A stretch of 64,000 nt of DNA, from contig NC_016458.1 of assembly GCF_000226115.1 (NCBI RefSeq), forward strand, positions 1,922,001-1,986,000. Reading direction: 5' to 3'. Source of the DNA: Thermothielavioides terrestris NRRL 8126 (lineage: Eukaryota > Ascomycota > Sordariomycetes > Sordariales > Chaetomiaceae). Positions within the stretch are counted from its first letter, which is position 1. Every line of letters begins with the position of its first letter. Below the pieces are notes generated by a model that saw only the letters and a list, made by a program, of their open reading frames with translations, did not search any database and was not told the origin of the DNA. This document shows positions 1 through 13,210 of this stretch, piece after piece. Made by a program: the position numbers and the translations under genes.

Positions 1-350
1 GCGCCGCCCTTGAAGCCCATCTTGGCCATCATGGCCAGCCCCTTGCTCTTGGGCTGGGAGACGAAGAGGGACTGGGACAGGGCGGCCTCGCGGCGGGACT
101 CCGCCTCGGCGGCCAGCTCGGCCTTGGATTTGGGCCGGGCGCGCGCCTCGGCTTCGCGCCGGAGGCGGAGCCGGCGCTGCAGCGAGGTCTCGATGCCCTT
201 TTGATGAGAGGCGTCGTCGTCGTCGAAGGTCATGCTCATGTAGTCTTCTACTTCCTCTTCTTCTTGGCCTTTGTTCTCCTTCTCCGCCGGGGTGGTGCGG
301 TTGCGCTGGTCTGGCGGTGGGAGCTTGCGCTTCAGGGATTCAGAAGCCAT
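1..350 (-). CDS. GPATCH11-like G-patch protein, 5' part only
   Basis: The ATG at 350-348 opens a frame that runs off the left edge of the window, so only the first 116 residues are visible. It starts MASESLKRKLPPPDQ, continues through an acidic stretch and DYMSMTFDDDD, then a basic helical segment (ETSLQRRLRLRREAEARAR, KSKAELAAEAESRREAAL), and ends in KSKGLAMMAKMGFKGG, the beginning of a G-patch. This order (acidic DYMSM, Arg-rich coiled segment, GLAMMAKMGFK) is that of the GPATCH11/CCDC75 family, proteins linked to pre-mRNA splicing through the G-patch, which in other proteins recruits DEAH helicases. The remainder of the G-patch and the C-terminus lie outside the window. The identification is from motif memory; the splicing role is family knowledge. 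Confidence 0.82.
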   Translation of the reverse strand, partial: MASESLKRKLPPPDQRNRTTPAEKENKGQEEEEVEDYMSMTFDDDDASHQKGIETSLQRRLRLRREAEARARPKSKAELAAEAESRREAALSQSLFVSQPKSKGLAMMAKMGFKGG

Positions 351-3300
351 GATGGATGGATAGCTGTTGTGGTTGTGGTTGTGGTTGATATGCTCGGATA
401 GTGGACTTGTCCTGTTGTAGTACGGCTGCACTGGGTTCGATGAATGGATTCGTTCCAGATTCGAGACCTTCGGCTGCGTTGAGCGGCAATGGCGGAAGGC
501 CAGAGACTATCCGGGAATTGCACCTAGTACGGTTACTTATGACTTGCAGCAGGACGTATCATGTGTGCTGCATTCTACCAGACAAGTTCTGCCCTGAGTT
601 GAAGAGAAGATAGAAAGCCGTGTTGAAAGTTACAGCAAGCCAAAGAAAGATGAAGCACAGCATTCAAGGGTTAGGGTTCCACCCCAGCTTCCTGAAGACG
701 AGCAACCTGACCGGATTCAACGTCTTGGGCAAGAAAGGACTGCCAGAGATCGGCGTCCAGATCTGTACGGAACTAATGCTTCAGATATGCCGCTGTTCAA
801 AGTTCCCAAACGGTTGAAGTGCGCTTACCCCGGAGCCCCCTCGTTGAACAACGCCGGACAAAGTGTGGTTTTGTACCTATTAGATACCGATGTACTTGGC
901 TCTCTACGGTCCGCCTGCTGTGAAAGTTACCTGGTAGTCACTCCAGAGTTTCGGAGTAGCGGCACAAGAGCGCTACCAAGAGCCAAGCAGAGACACCTCA
1001 GGCTCTTGTTACAGCGACTGGTCCTCAGTCATCGCTTCGCCATCTGTGTCAAGAACCGATCAGAAAGAAAGACAAGTGCGATCAAGAACTGAGACCAACC
1101 CGCTCTTGTATTACCCTTCAGAGCGCGGAAGCACGAACAACCGAATCAACGGCAGACTCGGCCACCATCTCCAGCATCTTACCCTTTCCATCCCGAAAGA
1201 GGCACAGACACAGGTGCCGCACGGCGCGGCTGCACAGGACTCTTAGCTCGGATTTCGATCTATCCGGGGCTTACCCACAGCGTATCCTCCTTGATTTCGA
1301 CGGCCGGACAGCCGGGCGAAGAGACCGTGAGGCATGGGGAAATACGCCGAGGGGTGGCAGGGCGAGGAGGAGCCATCAACGTTGGTTCACGCACGCTTTC
1401 CTCTCCGCGCCGCCGTGCATCAACTGAATCGCTCCCAGCGCCGCCCAAGACCAAGCACCCGAAGGCTTATCAGGATGCAAGGGAAGCGGCGCTTGCGTCT
1501 TTTGTCCCACGCAAACGCTGCCTCCTTGCTGCGCATGGGTGGAGCGCGGGGCAACAGAGTGGACGAGTCAGCACGCCGGCTGGCCGTGGTGCATGTACCT
1601 CGAGATGCTTGATACCCTTCTCTCGTTCTCGAGGCGGGACCCGTGCTGGTGGTCGTTGTTGGCGGTGATGCCACGGCCTCAGCCGGATGCGCACACCGAG
1701 GCGCTCGAGAGATCGATGGGCTCAACAGGCCGTCCGTGGGTCGGGTTGCAGCGGACCGCGGCGTCCCCGAACAACGGCGGGACAGCCACCTTCACGTGCA
1801 GAGCGCACCAACGGCAAGGCACTCCCGCCATCGCGGACCACTCAAAATTCGCAATCGACTCAACTACCGGGCGATCAGGCCTCCTCCTCCTCCCTCGCGG
1901 GCGGCCTGCGCAGCCACTGCCGGACCGCAGCGTCGCTCTCCTGGGCCGGCCTCCTCGGGAGGCCCGCCAACGTGCATGGCAAGCGGGGTGTGCCGAGGAG
2001 GCAACTAGCGCGGCCTGCAATGCGGCCGGCCAGGCAGACAGGGCACGGCCGGGCGAGAGGCTGGGCCGCACGCGGGAATGAACCAGTCAGATGCTTCTCC
2101 GGCGGACGTTGCAAGCCCTCAGATCCTCCTCAATGTGCCGTTCCTTGGGTCGGAACGACTACTGTGGTACATACATACCCTGGTAGGTGCGTCGTAACGC
2201 TGGATTTCAGGCGCACCTCCTGCCAATAGAAAAGAATTCTGTCGTTTTCGCTCGACGCCGGCATTTGCCGTTGGCGCGGAAAGCTTCCTGGTTGGCCGAG
2301 ACAGGTAGTCTGGGTGGCAACTGGCTCATCCGATAGCTTGACGAGCCGTTTGACAGAAGAATGAAAAACAAGGAAAGAGATGGAAAAAAAAAATGAAACA
2401 ATGGTGGGCGCACGGAGAAGCCAATGTTCAACTCCAAGGGCGACGTGTCACAGCAACAGCCGCTTTGGCTGAACCAAAAACTGCATCCTGGACAGCGTCA
2501 AGCGATCCAACGAAAGCGAATTCCGGCAGCGGAGGAGGCCCGGAAGGCAGGGAGGTCGGGTGTCGACCGGCGCCAGGGCTGCCGGCCGGAAGGGGCGCGG
2601 ACCAATGAAACGGGACCGGCTTGCCCCGCGGCGCTGCAACTTCCTCCCTCCCTCCCGGATCCAAAATCCAAGGAGGTGCAGCAAAGCAAGATTTTTCATC
2701 CAAGCCCAACGTGGAAACACTGCAGGCCGGTTTTGACCATCAGCAAACTCCAGGGACTGTCATGATTTCGACGCCACGCCACAGACATGTCACCACACGC
2801 TCGAGATACACTACTCGTACAGTTCCTGGCACTTGGCTGAGGCACGTTTGGCCCCAATCGACACGGACGGCCCTCCGGGCTGTGCGACGGAAAACGGGTT
2901 CTCGGATCGCACCTTCTCCCGACTTCGATGAATACCTGACTCAAGTGACCTTGTCCATTGCTTGTGACATGTCAATGCAGCAAACCCAAGTGCGTGTGCA
3001 CGCCACAATGACAGGTCTGTTATGGACGGCAGTGGATTCCAGACCCAGCCCGGACGAGTCTGGACGCATTGGCGTCGCAGAAAAGCAACAAGGAGAGCCA
3101 GTTAGTTTGTGTACATAGTGGAAGTTACTGGCGAAAGAGGTGCCCGATCATCATGAGCACAAAATCCGCAGGACGGAATATGTATCCGTTCTCTGTAAGG
3201 AGAAACAAACACGAGCTGCACTGTCCAGCGATCGTCACTCCCGCAGTAGCCGTGCTTGGCGACAAAAGAACAGGAACCGACTCCGCGCAACTCACCTACA

Positions 3301-6300
3301 AGTTAGACATTATGGTTAGGGGTCAGTTTCACCCTCACAGGGAGGCATCATGATCGAGCTATGGAGCGTGGCATACCAGTTCAAATCAACTGGGAACCAG
3401 GGATCAGGGACACCGCGGAATTGACGACTGCGCGGGATTAGGGATTTGCTGAGCTGCGGAATCTTATCGCCAGCGCGCTATCAAGCAGCCCGCGCGGGCT
3501 ATCGCTGTCGAGGACACAAGGTAACGAGGACGCAGCTGGCAGTCGCCGCATAACGTTACCATGGTTTACACTCAACACAGCTGGACTTCTGAGCTCGATT
3601 CCCATCGCTAACGCTGATAAGGGTCGCGCGGTCCCTCCAGGTGGCCAGATACTGGGAGATACACTATCCTACACAACTGGGAGTGTGCCGAGGTGAGATG
3701 TGAGCGCGATGCACAGCGCGGCCTCCACTTCCCCTCTCGATGGTCGCTGGATCATCGCTCTAGTTAGCGCTGGCGGCATCTCCAAGCTTTGGATCTAGCA
3801 TCCTGTAAACCGAAACCTTACGTAAAAGGACCGTCGATCTCAGATGCAAGAACCGCCGAAGACTAACGTTAGCGTTGACCTGTCTGCGGGGAACGACCAG
3901 AGTGCACAGTCCCCAAGTGTCCTGGTAGCGTACTGCGTCCACGTAAAAGCGGAGTTGGTGGTTGCCAGCCACTTCGTTGCAGTCGTCGGACGCATTCTTG
4001 AGCTTGTCCAGTCCACAACCGGAAAGTATAGCTAACAAGAAGTTACACGGGAGTGAGAATCGTTTCTCTAATGGGTAAGGTTTATGATCCGGATGGGACG
4101 GGAATCTGTGTTCACCTTATCTTCCCACAGGACTCGGTCTGCCGTCGCGCACGGTTCAGTCCGACTCGTTTCCCCGCAACAGTCTCTGTCAGTTGTCAGC
4201 GTCCGTGCGGATCAGTGTCGGTGTCCGTGTGGAGGTGGGGCTACCTAGGTCTCTGTGAACTATCGGTTGAGCTCGGCGGGAGCGTCAAACAGAAAATTCA
4301 ATCGCCCCTGCTGGCGTTGAATTGTGAGTGGCGTCCTCTCAATGCAGCAAAACTGGACCCTGAAACGTTCGAGAAGACGCATTGACATTGCTCGCGGAAG
4401 AGCCCAATTCGGTTCAGCCGTTCTGTCGTTCCTGCGTTAGTGGATCTTTGCAGGAGGAACGATGTGCAGCGGGGACAGTTCGGGGCGCAGCCAGGAGCGC
4501 TCATTGGTCGGACGCCCTGCGTCTCGCTGCACATCGCCCAGCCTGGAAATCACTCGTTGCAGATACTGCGCGCCATCGGCTGCTGTCATGGGAGGATTGA
4601 CAGTGCCTGTTGGCTGTTCAACAGAAACGGCTTTTCCAGGCTGCCGATCTCTCAGCAATGGCGCGGGCAAACCCCACGACGCAGGTGGCAGACTCTGACC
4701 TCACCGAGATTGCCGTGCTGTCAGAAACGGCTCGCACAAACTCAACGCCATGGCGCCCGTAGCGCAAGGGTGAGCAACATTGAACACAACCTGGAAGTGT
4801 TGTTTACCGCAGTAGTATATTCCGTACCTTAGTGTAAGCCTGGCCATTCGCGCATCCCACGCCGTAACACGATCCATTAGCTGACTTGACCGGACGACTG
4901 GTTGCTGGGCCACAAATTCCCCGAGCAAGGAGATGACCGCGCTACCGTACTCCCGGTGAGTCCACCACAGAGCCAGGGCAACTCGAGAAAATGCAACCTA
5001 GGCTCGCAGAGACACTTGTGTTGGGTCCTGTACTGTAGTGTACACGACATCTCCGCACGACCTGACTAGTGTAATGGACTGGTTAAGCATTCCGTACTGT
5101 GGTAGTGTACTCCTTTGGCTTGGAAGAAGCGGTGGAAAGGAGTTCCTCCTTGCCACGATCCCTACACCACTGTGTCGGTACTGTGTACTGTGTCAGGTCG
5201 TTACTGCGTGGCCAGTTCCATATCGGGTTTAATCTGCGTCCTTGGACCTCTCCAGCGGGCCGGGGCCCATTTCGGCCCCTTCCCTCAAAATCCGGGGAGG
5301 GACACCGACGCGGCATGAGCCTCCTCTTTGGGAAGCTTAGTCCGCGCGGATGGCCGCAGAAATCCAGGGTTGCCACCACGGGTCCTACCCGCGGCCCGTT
5401 CATCAACGGGCCCCGTCAAGGGCCTCGTCGGCAGACCGCCGCCACGGCCTTCGCCGGTTTTGACACACCGACGAGATTGACGAGCGTTCCCTCGTGGCCC
5501 ACGGTGGTAAGAGCCCACGTGCGGGAGATTCGCCAGCGTTGAACGGATTCTGTGCGTCTGCCGGCCCACGTGCGTTGATGATTAGCGTGCATTCGTACTT
5601 ACTTCCGGTTTCCGTGGAGGGACTCCCACGCTTTCTCTCCATCTGCTTTGAGGTTTCCTCGTCGACGATGCCGGCACGTGCCGGAAGAAGCATGCTGGCG
5701 CACGTACCGTCTCGCTCTGGCTACGTTAACCTGTCTCACCCAGCCGACCGGTGCCCAGGCCTCGAGCCGGTCTAATTCCGCGGTGCGGTGGCGAAATGCA
5801 CTGACTAACGAACGATTGCCAAAGATCCACCAGTGAAAGCCCACAAGGCCCGATTCGGGCCCTGTCGGGGGTGGGTTTCATCGTGGTTGGGAGAGGAAGG
5901 GAATCACCACTGTGTGTTCCTGGATCAGGAACGCCATCGTGTCCCGAGACTGGCAGACCCCACCAACATTCGACGAGCACCAAACCCGGGTCTGCTAATC
6001 CACGAGAGGGAAAGAGCCATGGAACCCTGCCACCCCATTAGCTGTCAGAGGTGAGTGGTCTTCAATCCACAGTTGTGGACACGACCGGTGTATGTTGCGT
6101 CGTGTACCTGCATGATGTTCCTCCTGGCAGACTCGCTACTCCTTCCAGGCCGGCCAAGGCCAAACCGTGGAATGCTTCTAGAATCGCACTCGTACACTAA
6201 GGTAGTTATGACTTTCGGAGCGAGTCCCTTGCATCTGGAGGGAGAGACTGATTCTTCCGCAGTGCTCCGTAGTGCTCAAGGAATAACGACATTGTGTATG

Positions 6301-9225
6301 GAGAGTGCATCGGGAGCCAAGTCTCGGCATCCACCTCTCTCCGGACTGTATCGTCTCAGGCAGACATCCTCCAACATCGTGGACGGTGCCCAGTTCCGCT
6401 GCACCAAGGAACTGCAAGTAACCACGGATCACACCATAGTTACCGTAATGATCCCACAAGTGAAGCTTGACCAGAATGTACATGCACAACTACCCAGGTA
6501 GCTCCCGCAGTCTGGTAGGGATGGAGCAATGTGAGGTCTTGCGGGTTGCCTCCTCAAGTCGTTATGTGGTTCTCAGTCAACTGCCAAGTAAAGGACCTGG
6601 GAAGATCACGAACTACCGGACGGCAGTGAGTTTGTGTCATGTCGAACTTTGGGCTTTGCGCGGTGTTTGAGTCGGCACGAGTAAGTGATCAAGAATCAGG
6701 TATCTTATCTGGAGACACGCACACAGGTACCTAGTTGGCTTGTTGTTTGCTGGCTGGCTGTCCCGCAGGGGAAGACAAACTTGCTGCTCCAGCCCTACGT
6801 GGTAATGATGTTCAATTACACAGCAATGTATAAGCAGCTTCGAATCGAGAGGAACATTGTGACAGGACTGGCTCGTCCTCGACGGTTTGTGAAGGTTACC
6901 CTTAGTCGATCGTCCTTCTGACCTCGGGAAGTGAGTGTACCTCATCAGCATCGCCATTCATTCTCTCGTCGAATAACTGGCAGGCGCTTCCGGCTACCTC
7001 TGTCGCTGGATGCCTCTTTTCTCCGGTTACGCAAGATGCGTAAAGACCCGAACTGTGGAGGAGCTGAAGTGCATCGTCACAGGCCAGAGCGCATCGCTGC
7101 GCTCCGTCCGTCCACGTCTCGGCATGCCGCCTGTGGTCATTCCTGCCGCGTCACTGGAGGGGCACATTCTGCAGGCGGGGCTGTCATCGTGAATTTTAAG
7201 TGGTTGCATGGTTGGACGGGGCAGGTGCGATGCTGCATGTTGCTTGGGCTTTGACGCGCCTGCCAAGTGGGTGTCGGCTCTGACTGAGTGCAAGTTTCTG
7301 ATGCTTTCAGTGGCCTGTCGCTTTGGACGGTCACCTTCGGGGATTGGGGATCGGCATCGTGGTGCTTCGTTTATACTACTGCTTGCAACACCCCTCTCGG
7401 CTGTTTCATGTTTCTCTGCTCAGGCACTGAGCCTGCAAGCGTCTCGTCGAGCTGGGCGGCCTTCTTCTCCAGACAGGTGTAGCGTGGTTTGTTGCTGCAG
7501 TTGGTTTGGGGCCTCGTCGGCTTACTCGTGCTGCTTATCGTCGAGGTCGTCTTTCGGACCGAGGATGAACATTTCTGTATGCCGTCCTTGCCGCGCGGAC
7601 AGGTCCATTCCCCCGCTGACAGATTTAGACGGGACCAGTCCCAGCGCTGGTCGGTTACGGCAAGTGAACAACCATGAATTCTGGGACGCATCGATAAATA
7701 AAGTACACATTACACTAGATATCCTGGAAACAGCATGAACTTGGTCGGTGGATTCCCCGGACGTCAACTTCAATGCATTCCCGGCTGTCCACTGCATACC
7801 AAGGATGGTTCCCTGCGTTTTCTTGTTGTGCAATGCCGGGAATGGGCCAACTACGCCTTCGAGCATGACGGACAGCCGCGGCAGCATACTGTGGAGGCAC
7901 CTATTCTTCCCTTCCACCTTGGTACCTGACGGCAAGATGGCAGTGATCGACTCGACTCGAGTCAAATCGGTGACGCCCCGCCGCTTACCGCTGTTCCGTC
8001 CACACAACTGGCAGCGTGACGCCGTGTCTGGGCCACCCGTGATGCAGGTTGCCTCACAGCGTGTTCGTACCTTGCAGCCAAGCGGCTGCGTCTTCTACTG
8101 GCCCGTGAGGAAGGGTGGCGGTCAGGCGCGAGGATATGTGACTTGACATCGTGCAGCGAATGGGGTGTGCCCGACCTTCCGCTAGGCATTGCGCCTCCGG
8201 CAGCGCCTTCACTGAGCGATTCCTGCAGAGGGAGGGAGGCCTTGTTGGTGGTCCTCCACAACCTATCAGGGCCACAGTGGTCGTCACGGTCAGTTTTATG
8301 CACCCACACGCGAGCCTCCTGTTGGCCGAACCCTGCGCCGCCCACCGAAGAGCGAAAAAAAAATGCCCAGTTTGTGCGTGCGACCCTACGCAGGCTCCGT
8401 CCTGTCACAACGGGGATTGGATGCGCTTGCATCGCGATCACCACCGATCGAGCAGCCAAAAGCGTGCAGACAGCGGATAGGGTCGCCGTCGGCGGAGGTC
8501 GACGGCGTGGGCTGCTGCCAACTCCCATTCAGCGTTCAGAACGAGCGGAGCACAAGAACAGCCGCAAGTTTGGCTAAATGGATGGCACGACTTCACTGGG
8601 CAGTCAACCCACCTTTCGATGGAGGATGTGCGAGGACGGCTTGAGAGGCAACCTTGGAGGGTGGACCGTCGGCGGCGGGGTCAAGGACCACCAGCACCTT
8701 GACTCTTCTGCGCCGACCTGTGCCTTCGCCGGCGACTCCCAGGGCGGGCCCAACCCAGTCGCTCGGCTGGACTCTGCAGGCACCGCCCGCCGGTTAGCGG
8801 CCCATTTTGGTGGGCCCGATGTACCCCCAGCTCAGTGGTACTTCCGACTGCATGGCCGAACCAGACCCGATTTAGCAATTTCTGCAGCTCGCTGCGCCAT
8901 CCTCCACTCAGAAGCCCATCCACCTATTCGAAGTTGCCTCCCCACCATGCCCCAGACATGCAGACAGGGGTTTGCGAGGGACAGTGGGCCAGTCCGGGTT
9001 GGCCAATGGGTTGCGGTCCCTGGCCCTGGCCAGGACAAGCGAGACGGCGTGCATGGTGGGAGCGGGCGGCCTGGTCGAGCCACCCTCGGCCGGGCACTGC
9101 GACCTCTCCGCCGTTGATCTTGGGTGGGTTAGTTATAGGAACCGCTCGCCTTGGACATGTCCGCAAGGGCTTTCCTTCCTTCGGCCTCTTCTCTCCACAT
9201 GGGTAGATCTGTCGACCTGGACTCG
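351..9225. other. Long interval without a supported gene
   Basis: All open frames here are under about 190 codons, overlap on both strands and show no recognisable motif or plausible splice chain. Short motifs such as ccgtactgtg, tagtgtac and agtgtac recur (for example 5033-5048, 5092-5108, 5178-5196). The minus-strand stretch at about 7371-8007 has a slightly protein-like composition (for example LEKKAAQLDETLA at about 7470-7440) but is broken by stops in every frame, so it may be a decayed gene. No tRNA-like T-arm context was found. The right part belongs to the promoter of the zinc-finger gene starting at 9800. Confidence 0.5.
363..391. repeat. short (TTGTGG)n-type microsatellite
   Basis: About four imperfect copies of a 6-bp unit (gttgtg) lie just upstream of the GPATCH11-like start codon, that is, CCACAA repeats in its 5' leader or promoter on the minus strand. 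No function is assigned. Confidence 0.7.
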
Positions 9226-9799
9226 TGATCCCTTCTCTTTCTTCTTCGTTCGCCTGTCGGTTCCGGTTTCTTTCCCGTCTCGAGGCATTTGGAACACACT
9301 TCCTGCCCTTCCTTCACGGCAACTCACGTCGGCCTTACCGTCCTCGCCCCAGTCTCCTCCTTGTCGTCTTCTTCCCATGCACCGTTAGCGAAGAGATACG
9401 CAACCAGAAAGGAAGCGGGAGTGAGAGAGAGTGAGCGAGAGTGAGAGAGACGGAACATCCTCGGCCGAGTCCATGTACAACAACCCTCCTCGAGACTCGT
9501 AACCGGCTAGTTGTTTGAACCGCCCCTGGGTCACAACTGCCGTCCATTCCTTACCAGCGGAACCGAACCACTCCATCATTAGGCCACTGCCGACCCACGA
9601 CGTTTGCGACGACTTGTACACTACGCCAGATATATACATACCTAACCTACTTAATTCTTAAATCGACGAGAGAAGAAGCAGGGAATCCGATCGCCACCCA
9701 GTCGAATCTTTGACTTGGTTGGTAGCATCCGCAACCTGGAGCGAGGCACACAGCGAGCTGGATGGCTGACAGGAAGGACGCAGCAGGCGCCGAAAAAAG
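9226..9799 (+). promoter_or_regulatory. Promoter and leader region of the Msn2-type gene
   Basis: The region between 9225 and 9370 is rich in CT tracts, which is common in fungal promoters. A TATA-like tatatacata lies at 9631-9640, about 160 bp before the ATG. A GA-rich patch occupies 9420-9452. A CCCCT stress-response-element core is present at 9523-9527, which would fit autoregulation by an Msn2-type factor, but one 5-bp match is weak. The start site is not determinable from sequence alone. Confidence 0.4.
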
Positions 9800-11846
9800 A
9801 TGGACACCATGATGACGCCCCAGCCGACAGGCCCGGCCTTCTTCTTTTACAGCCCCGACCCGAATGCGGAGGGCCGGCAACACGGCCGTTTCATCCCGCA
9901 GCAGAACAACATGCTCCCGGTGGTGCCCCCGCTGCCCTCGACGCCGGTTTACTCACGGCCCGGCTCGTCGAGCTCCCAGCCGCCGCTGTTGCCCAAGGGC
10001 ATGAGCGGCGTGCCAGTGCTGCCGTCTTCCCTGACCCCCGTTGTATCCCCGATGCCCATCTCCCACAAGCCGACGATCGTGCTGGACACGGAGGTGCGCG
10101 ACGCCGACGGGCCGTACTCGCCGTCGACCCCGCCGCTCTCGTCGTCGGGCAGTGCCATCAGCAGCCCTGGAAGCTGCGACATGCTCCAGACGCCGCTGAA
10201 TCCCATGTTCTCGGGGCTTGACGGCAAAGACGCGGGCAACGCCGACGGGGAGCTCGAGAGCTTCCCCAACCTGGACTGGTCCGCCTGCGCTTCACCTCCG
10301 CTGACGCCTGGTATGTGGCCTCCCGTCTGTCGCGCTCTTGAGGATTTTGTTTCTGCTTTCTTTCCTCACCCATCCTGTCAACCACGAGCGATCTTCGTCG
10401 GCCTTCATCTGCGGGGGTGGTGTGTGAAGTAGCTGGTGAATCGTTCAATTCGGTGTGACGTTGAAGGCTTTTTGTTTTTGGCGGTGGTGGAAATTCAGAG
10501 TTGGCCCCTGCCCCCCCCTCGGTGGCGTGGTTTCGCAACGGGCAGGGCGCTATCTTGGTTCGCTCCACAAAATTTTAGGGGGGGCTGTTCGGGCTGACCA
10601 AGGATTCACCACAGTGTACCTCGCATCGCAGGCTCAGGCGCCCCGAGCTGCAGGCGCCCCGCTCAACACGCGCGCCTGCGACCTCCTTTCTCCGGCTTCT
10701 TCTTGCCCGTCCCTCTCTCCCTCCCCCTCGCCCTACGCGCAGTCGTCGGTATCGTCAGATGATTTCTGCGATCCGAGAAACCTGACGGTTGGCTCGGTCA
10801 ATTCGACTCTTGCTCCCGAGTTCTCTGCGCTGCCGACTCGCTGCGCCGGCGAGGACGAGGACCAGAAGTTTGTGCTCAGGGGCGCGGCGCCCGCAAACTC
10901 CCCCAACTCGTCCCTCGATTTCCAATCGCAGCTCAGCACCACGCTGCCGTCTTTTGATGCTCTTTCCGACCTCGACTCGGAGGACGATTTTGTCAACGGC
11001 CTGGTGAACTTGAATGACTGCGTCGCCGCTGCGCCCAGCAGCCGTTCCCGAGCCAGCTCTGACGCGCTGTCTCTCGACCCTGCGAACTATCTCTGCGGTG
11101 ACGACTCGGAAGATTTCGAGGCCGCCGATTCATTCGGCGCCGACAGCCTCCTCAGTCCCGCGGACTCGTGCGAGGACGGCGACGCGCACAGAGACAAGCG
11201 ACTCAAGAAATCGAGGAGCACAAGCAAGCCCACCATGAGCTCTGCGGCCGACTCTCAGTCCGGAAGCACCCAAAGCCAGTCCCCGCCTGGCAATCAGGAG
11301 AGCACCAGCAGCAGCAACGCCACCGAGGCCAAGAACGGGGGATCCGAGTCTAACTCGGGGTCTGAGAACGCTGGGCCGGCTCCGCTCCCGGCTCCCACCA
11401 ACCGCCGCGGGCGCAAGCAGTCGCTGACCGAGGATCCCTCCAAGACGTTTGTCTGCGACATCTGCAACCGGCGTTTCCGTCGCCAGGAGCACCTCAAACG
11501 CCACTACCGGTCGCTGCACACGCAGGAGAAGCCTTTCGAGTGCTCCGAGTGCGGGAAGAAATTCTCGCGGTCCGACAACCTCGCCCAGCACGCTCGTACC
11601 CACGGCTCTGGCGCCATCGTCATGAACCTGATCGACGACCCCGACGCCGTGGCCGCCGCTGCGGCCATGCCTCCGGGATTCCCGCACCCCGTCATGATGG
11701 GCACCGGCATGGTTGGCGGTGACGACTACCACACGCTGGGCAAGGTCCTGTTCCAGGTTGCCGCCGAGATCCCCGGCAGCGCCAGCGAGCTGTCCTCCGA
11801 GGAAGGGAGCGATCGTGGGAAGAAGAAGCGCAAGAGGACAGATTGA
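9800..11846 (+). CDS. msn2: Msn2/Seb1-type C2H2 stress-response transcription factor
   Basis: Exons 9800-10310 and 10654-11846 with one 343-bp intron (gtatgt donor, gctgcag acceptor at 10653, ctgac branch-like site near 10594); the join reads [18 protein letters not shown] and gives 567 residues. The C-terminal quarter has two adjacent C2H2 fingers: [17 protein letters not shown] and [17 protein letters not shown], joined by a TQEKPF linker. The RRQEH and RSDNL recognition helices are those of Msn2/Msn4, which bind AGGGG/CCCCT stress elements in the nucleus. Upstream are long Ser/Pro/Asp-rich activation-type segments and a basic KRLKKSR patch before the fingers; the extreme C-terminus is KKKRKRTD, a likely nuclear signal. 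In fungi this factor responds to PKA and osmotic or heat stress (family knowledge). Another acceptor at 10631 breaks the frame, so 10653 was chosen. Confidence 0.92.
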
Positions 11847-13167
11847 GACTCCCACACAGTGATGCCGCCCACGGTATCGGCACCAACCCACAACAACTGT
11901 TGATTTTCGCTTCTCCGCACACTCTTCACAATGACGGCGGTGCACGCACCTGGAACGTGCCGTCGTCATTGATGCCTGATACGACCCTGACGACTGCAGC
12001 CTGAGCATGGGGAATACATTTCATCGGGGGGTTGGGGTGGGGTGGTTTCACTGCATAACTACGGAGTGGGATCGCTCTCCCACTGAGACGCCGGCATGAC
12101 CCTGGGAATTTGGTTTCTTTCTCGACAAGAACAAAACGTGGTTGCCCAGAGCTCGGGGACCTGACGGCACAAAGCAATTTGCCCTGGGATATACCGTCAA
12201 CTCTTTTTCCCCCGCCCGTCATACTTGGCGTTCGCCTGCCGATTTCACTTCTTCACCCTCAGGACGGCGTTACGATTCGGCACAAAAGGTTCTTCAAAGA
12301 CTTGGTTGGGAGGGGGGCAGGCTGAGGATTTTTCTGGCGGCCGGAAAGCAACGGTCGGCAGAGGGCAAGGGTTCGCTAGGATTGGACCGAGGGGAACCGG
12401 GTGCGCTGTTTGTGTTCGAGTTTCGCCATCTCCCGATTCTGTCTAGGTACTTTGCTGCACATATCCCGACTTGATCGGGGCGGTTTTTCTTTTCTTGCTT
12501 TCACTACTCTTGTTGTAATTGTACAGCACAGACGGGGCGGCAGGTTCAACCGTCCGGGCTCTGGGACAAAACTTTTGCGCTTTCCACTTTTCCTCTGCAG
12601 CGGAAGGGTGTGCTTGTTGTTGTATTTACCTATATGTGCTGTACCTATCTTAGGTTCTAGGTCTCGGGATTGATCCGCGTTCCTCGGGTCTCTCGCCTTC
12701 GCGCTCTCGGCTTTCATGTCTTCCCTCCCCAGCATTCTCGCAGGTTGGCTTGCCATCAGGGTGCTCTGTATGGTAGTTAGGTATGAGACAGTTTTTGGCG
12801 ACATGCAGGTCTTCAGTCAGCCACAGCCGTCTGTGTTTGGAATGACGATAGGATCGTCCAGTGCGTCGTCGAATGGAGCGTTCTGCCCTCTGTCTCAACC
12901 GTTGCTTTTGGTGTGGATCATGTTTATCACGCATTTGCTTGCCATGTTTGTTTCAGCAGGATATTGGCAGCGTGAGGATCGCCACAGGACCTGAGACATG
13001 GCGAGCGAGTTCTGGACGGAATACGGAATAGCTACGGGCACGAACGACCTCGCTCAGCAGGTGCCTAGGTTGTTGACCTTCGGTGCCACCTTCTAACATC
13101 GCGAGTTGCGACTCGAACTTCACTGGAGATCGCCCCAAGCAGCGGTTGAATGTTCTCTTTTTTCCCT

Positions 13168-13210
<43 letters not shown>

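Noticed and set aside
1539..2114. Overlapping 130-180-codon frames on both strands
   Set aside because: GC-rich region with open frames on both strands and no motif, unlike the codon pattern of verified genes.
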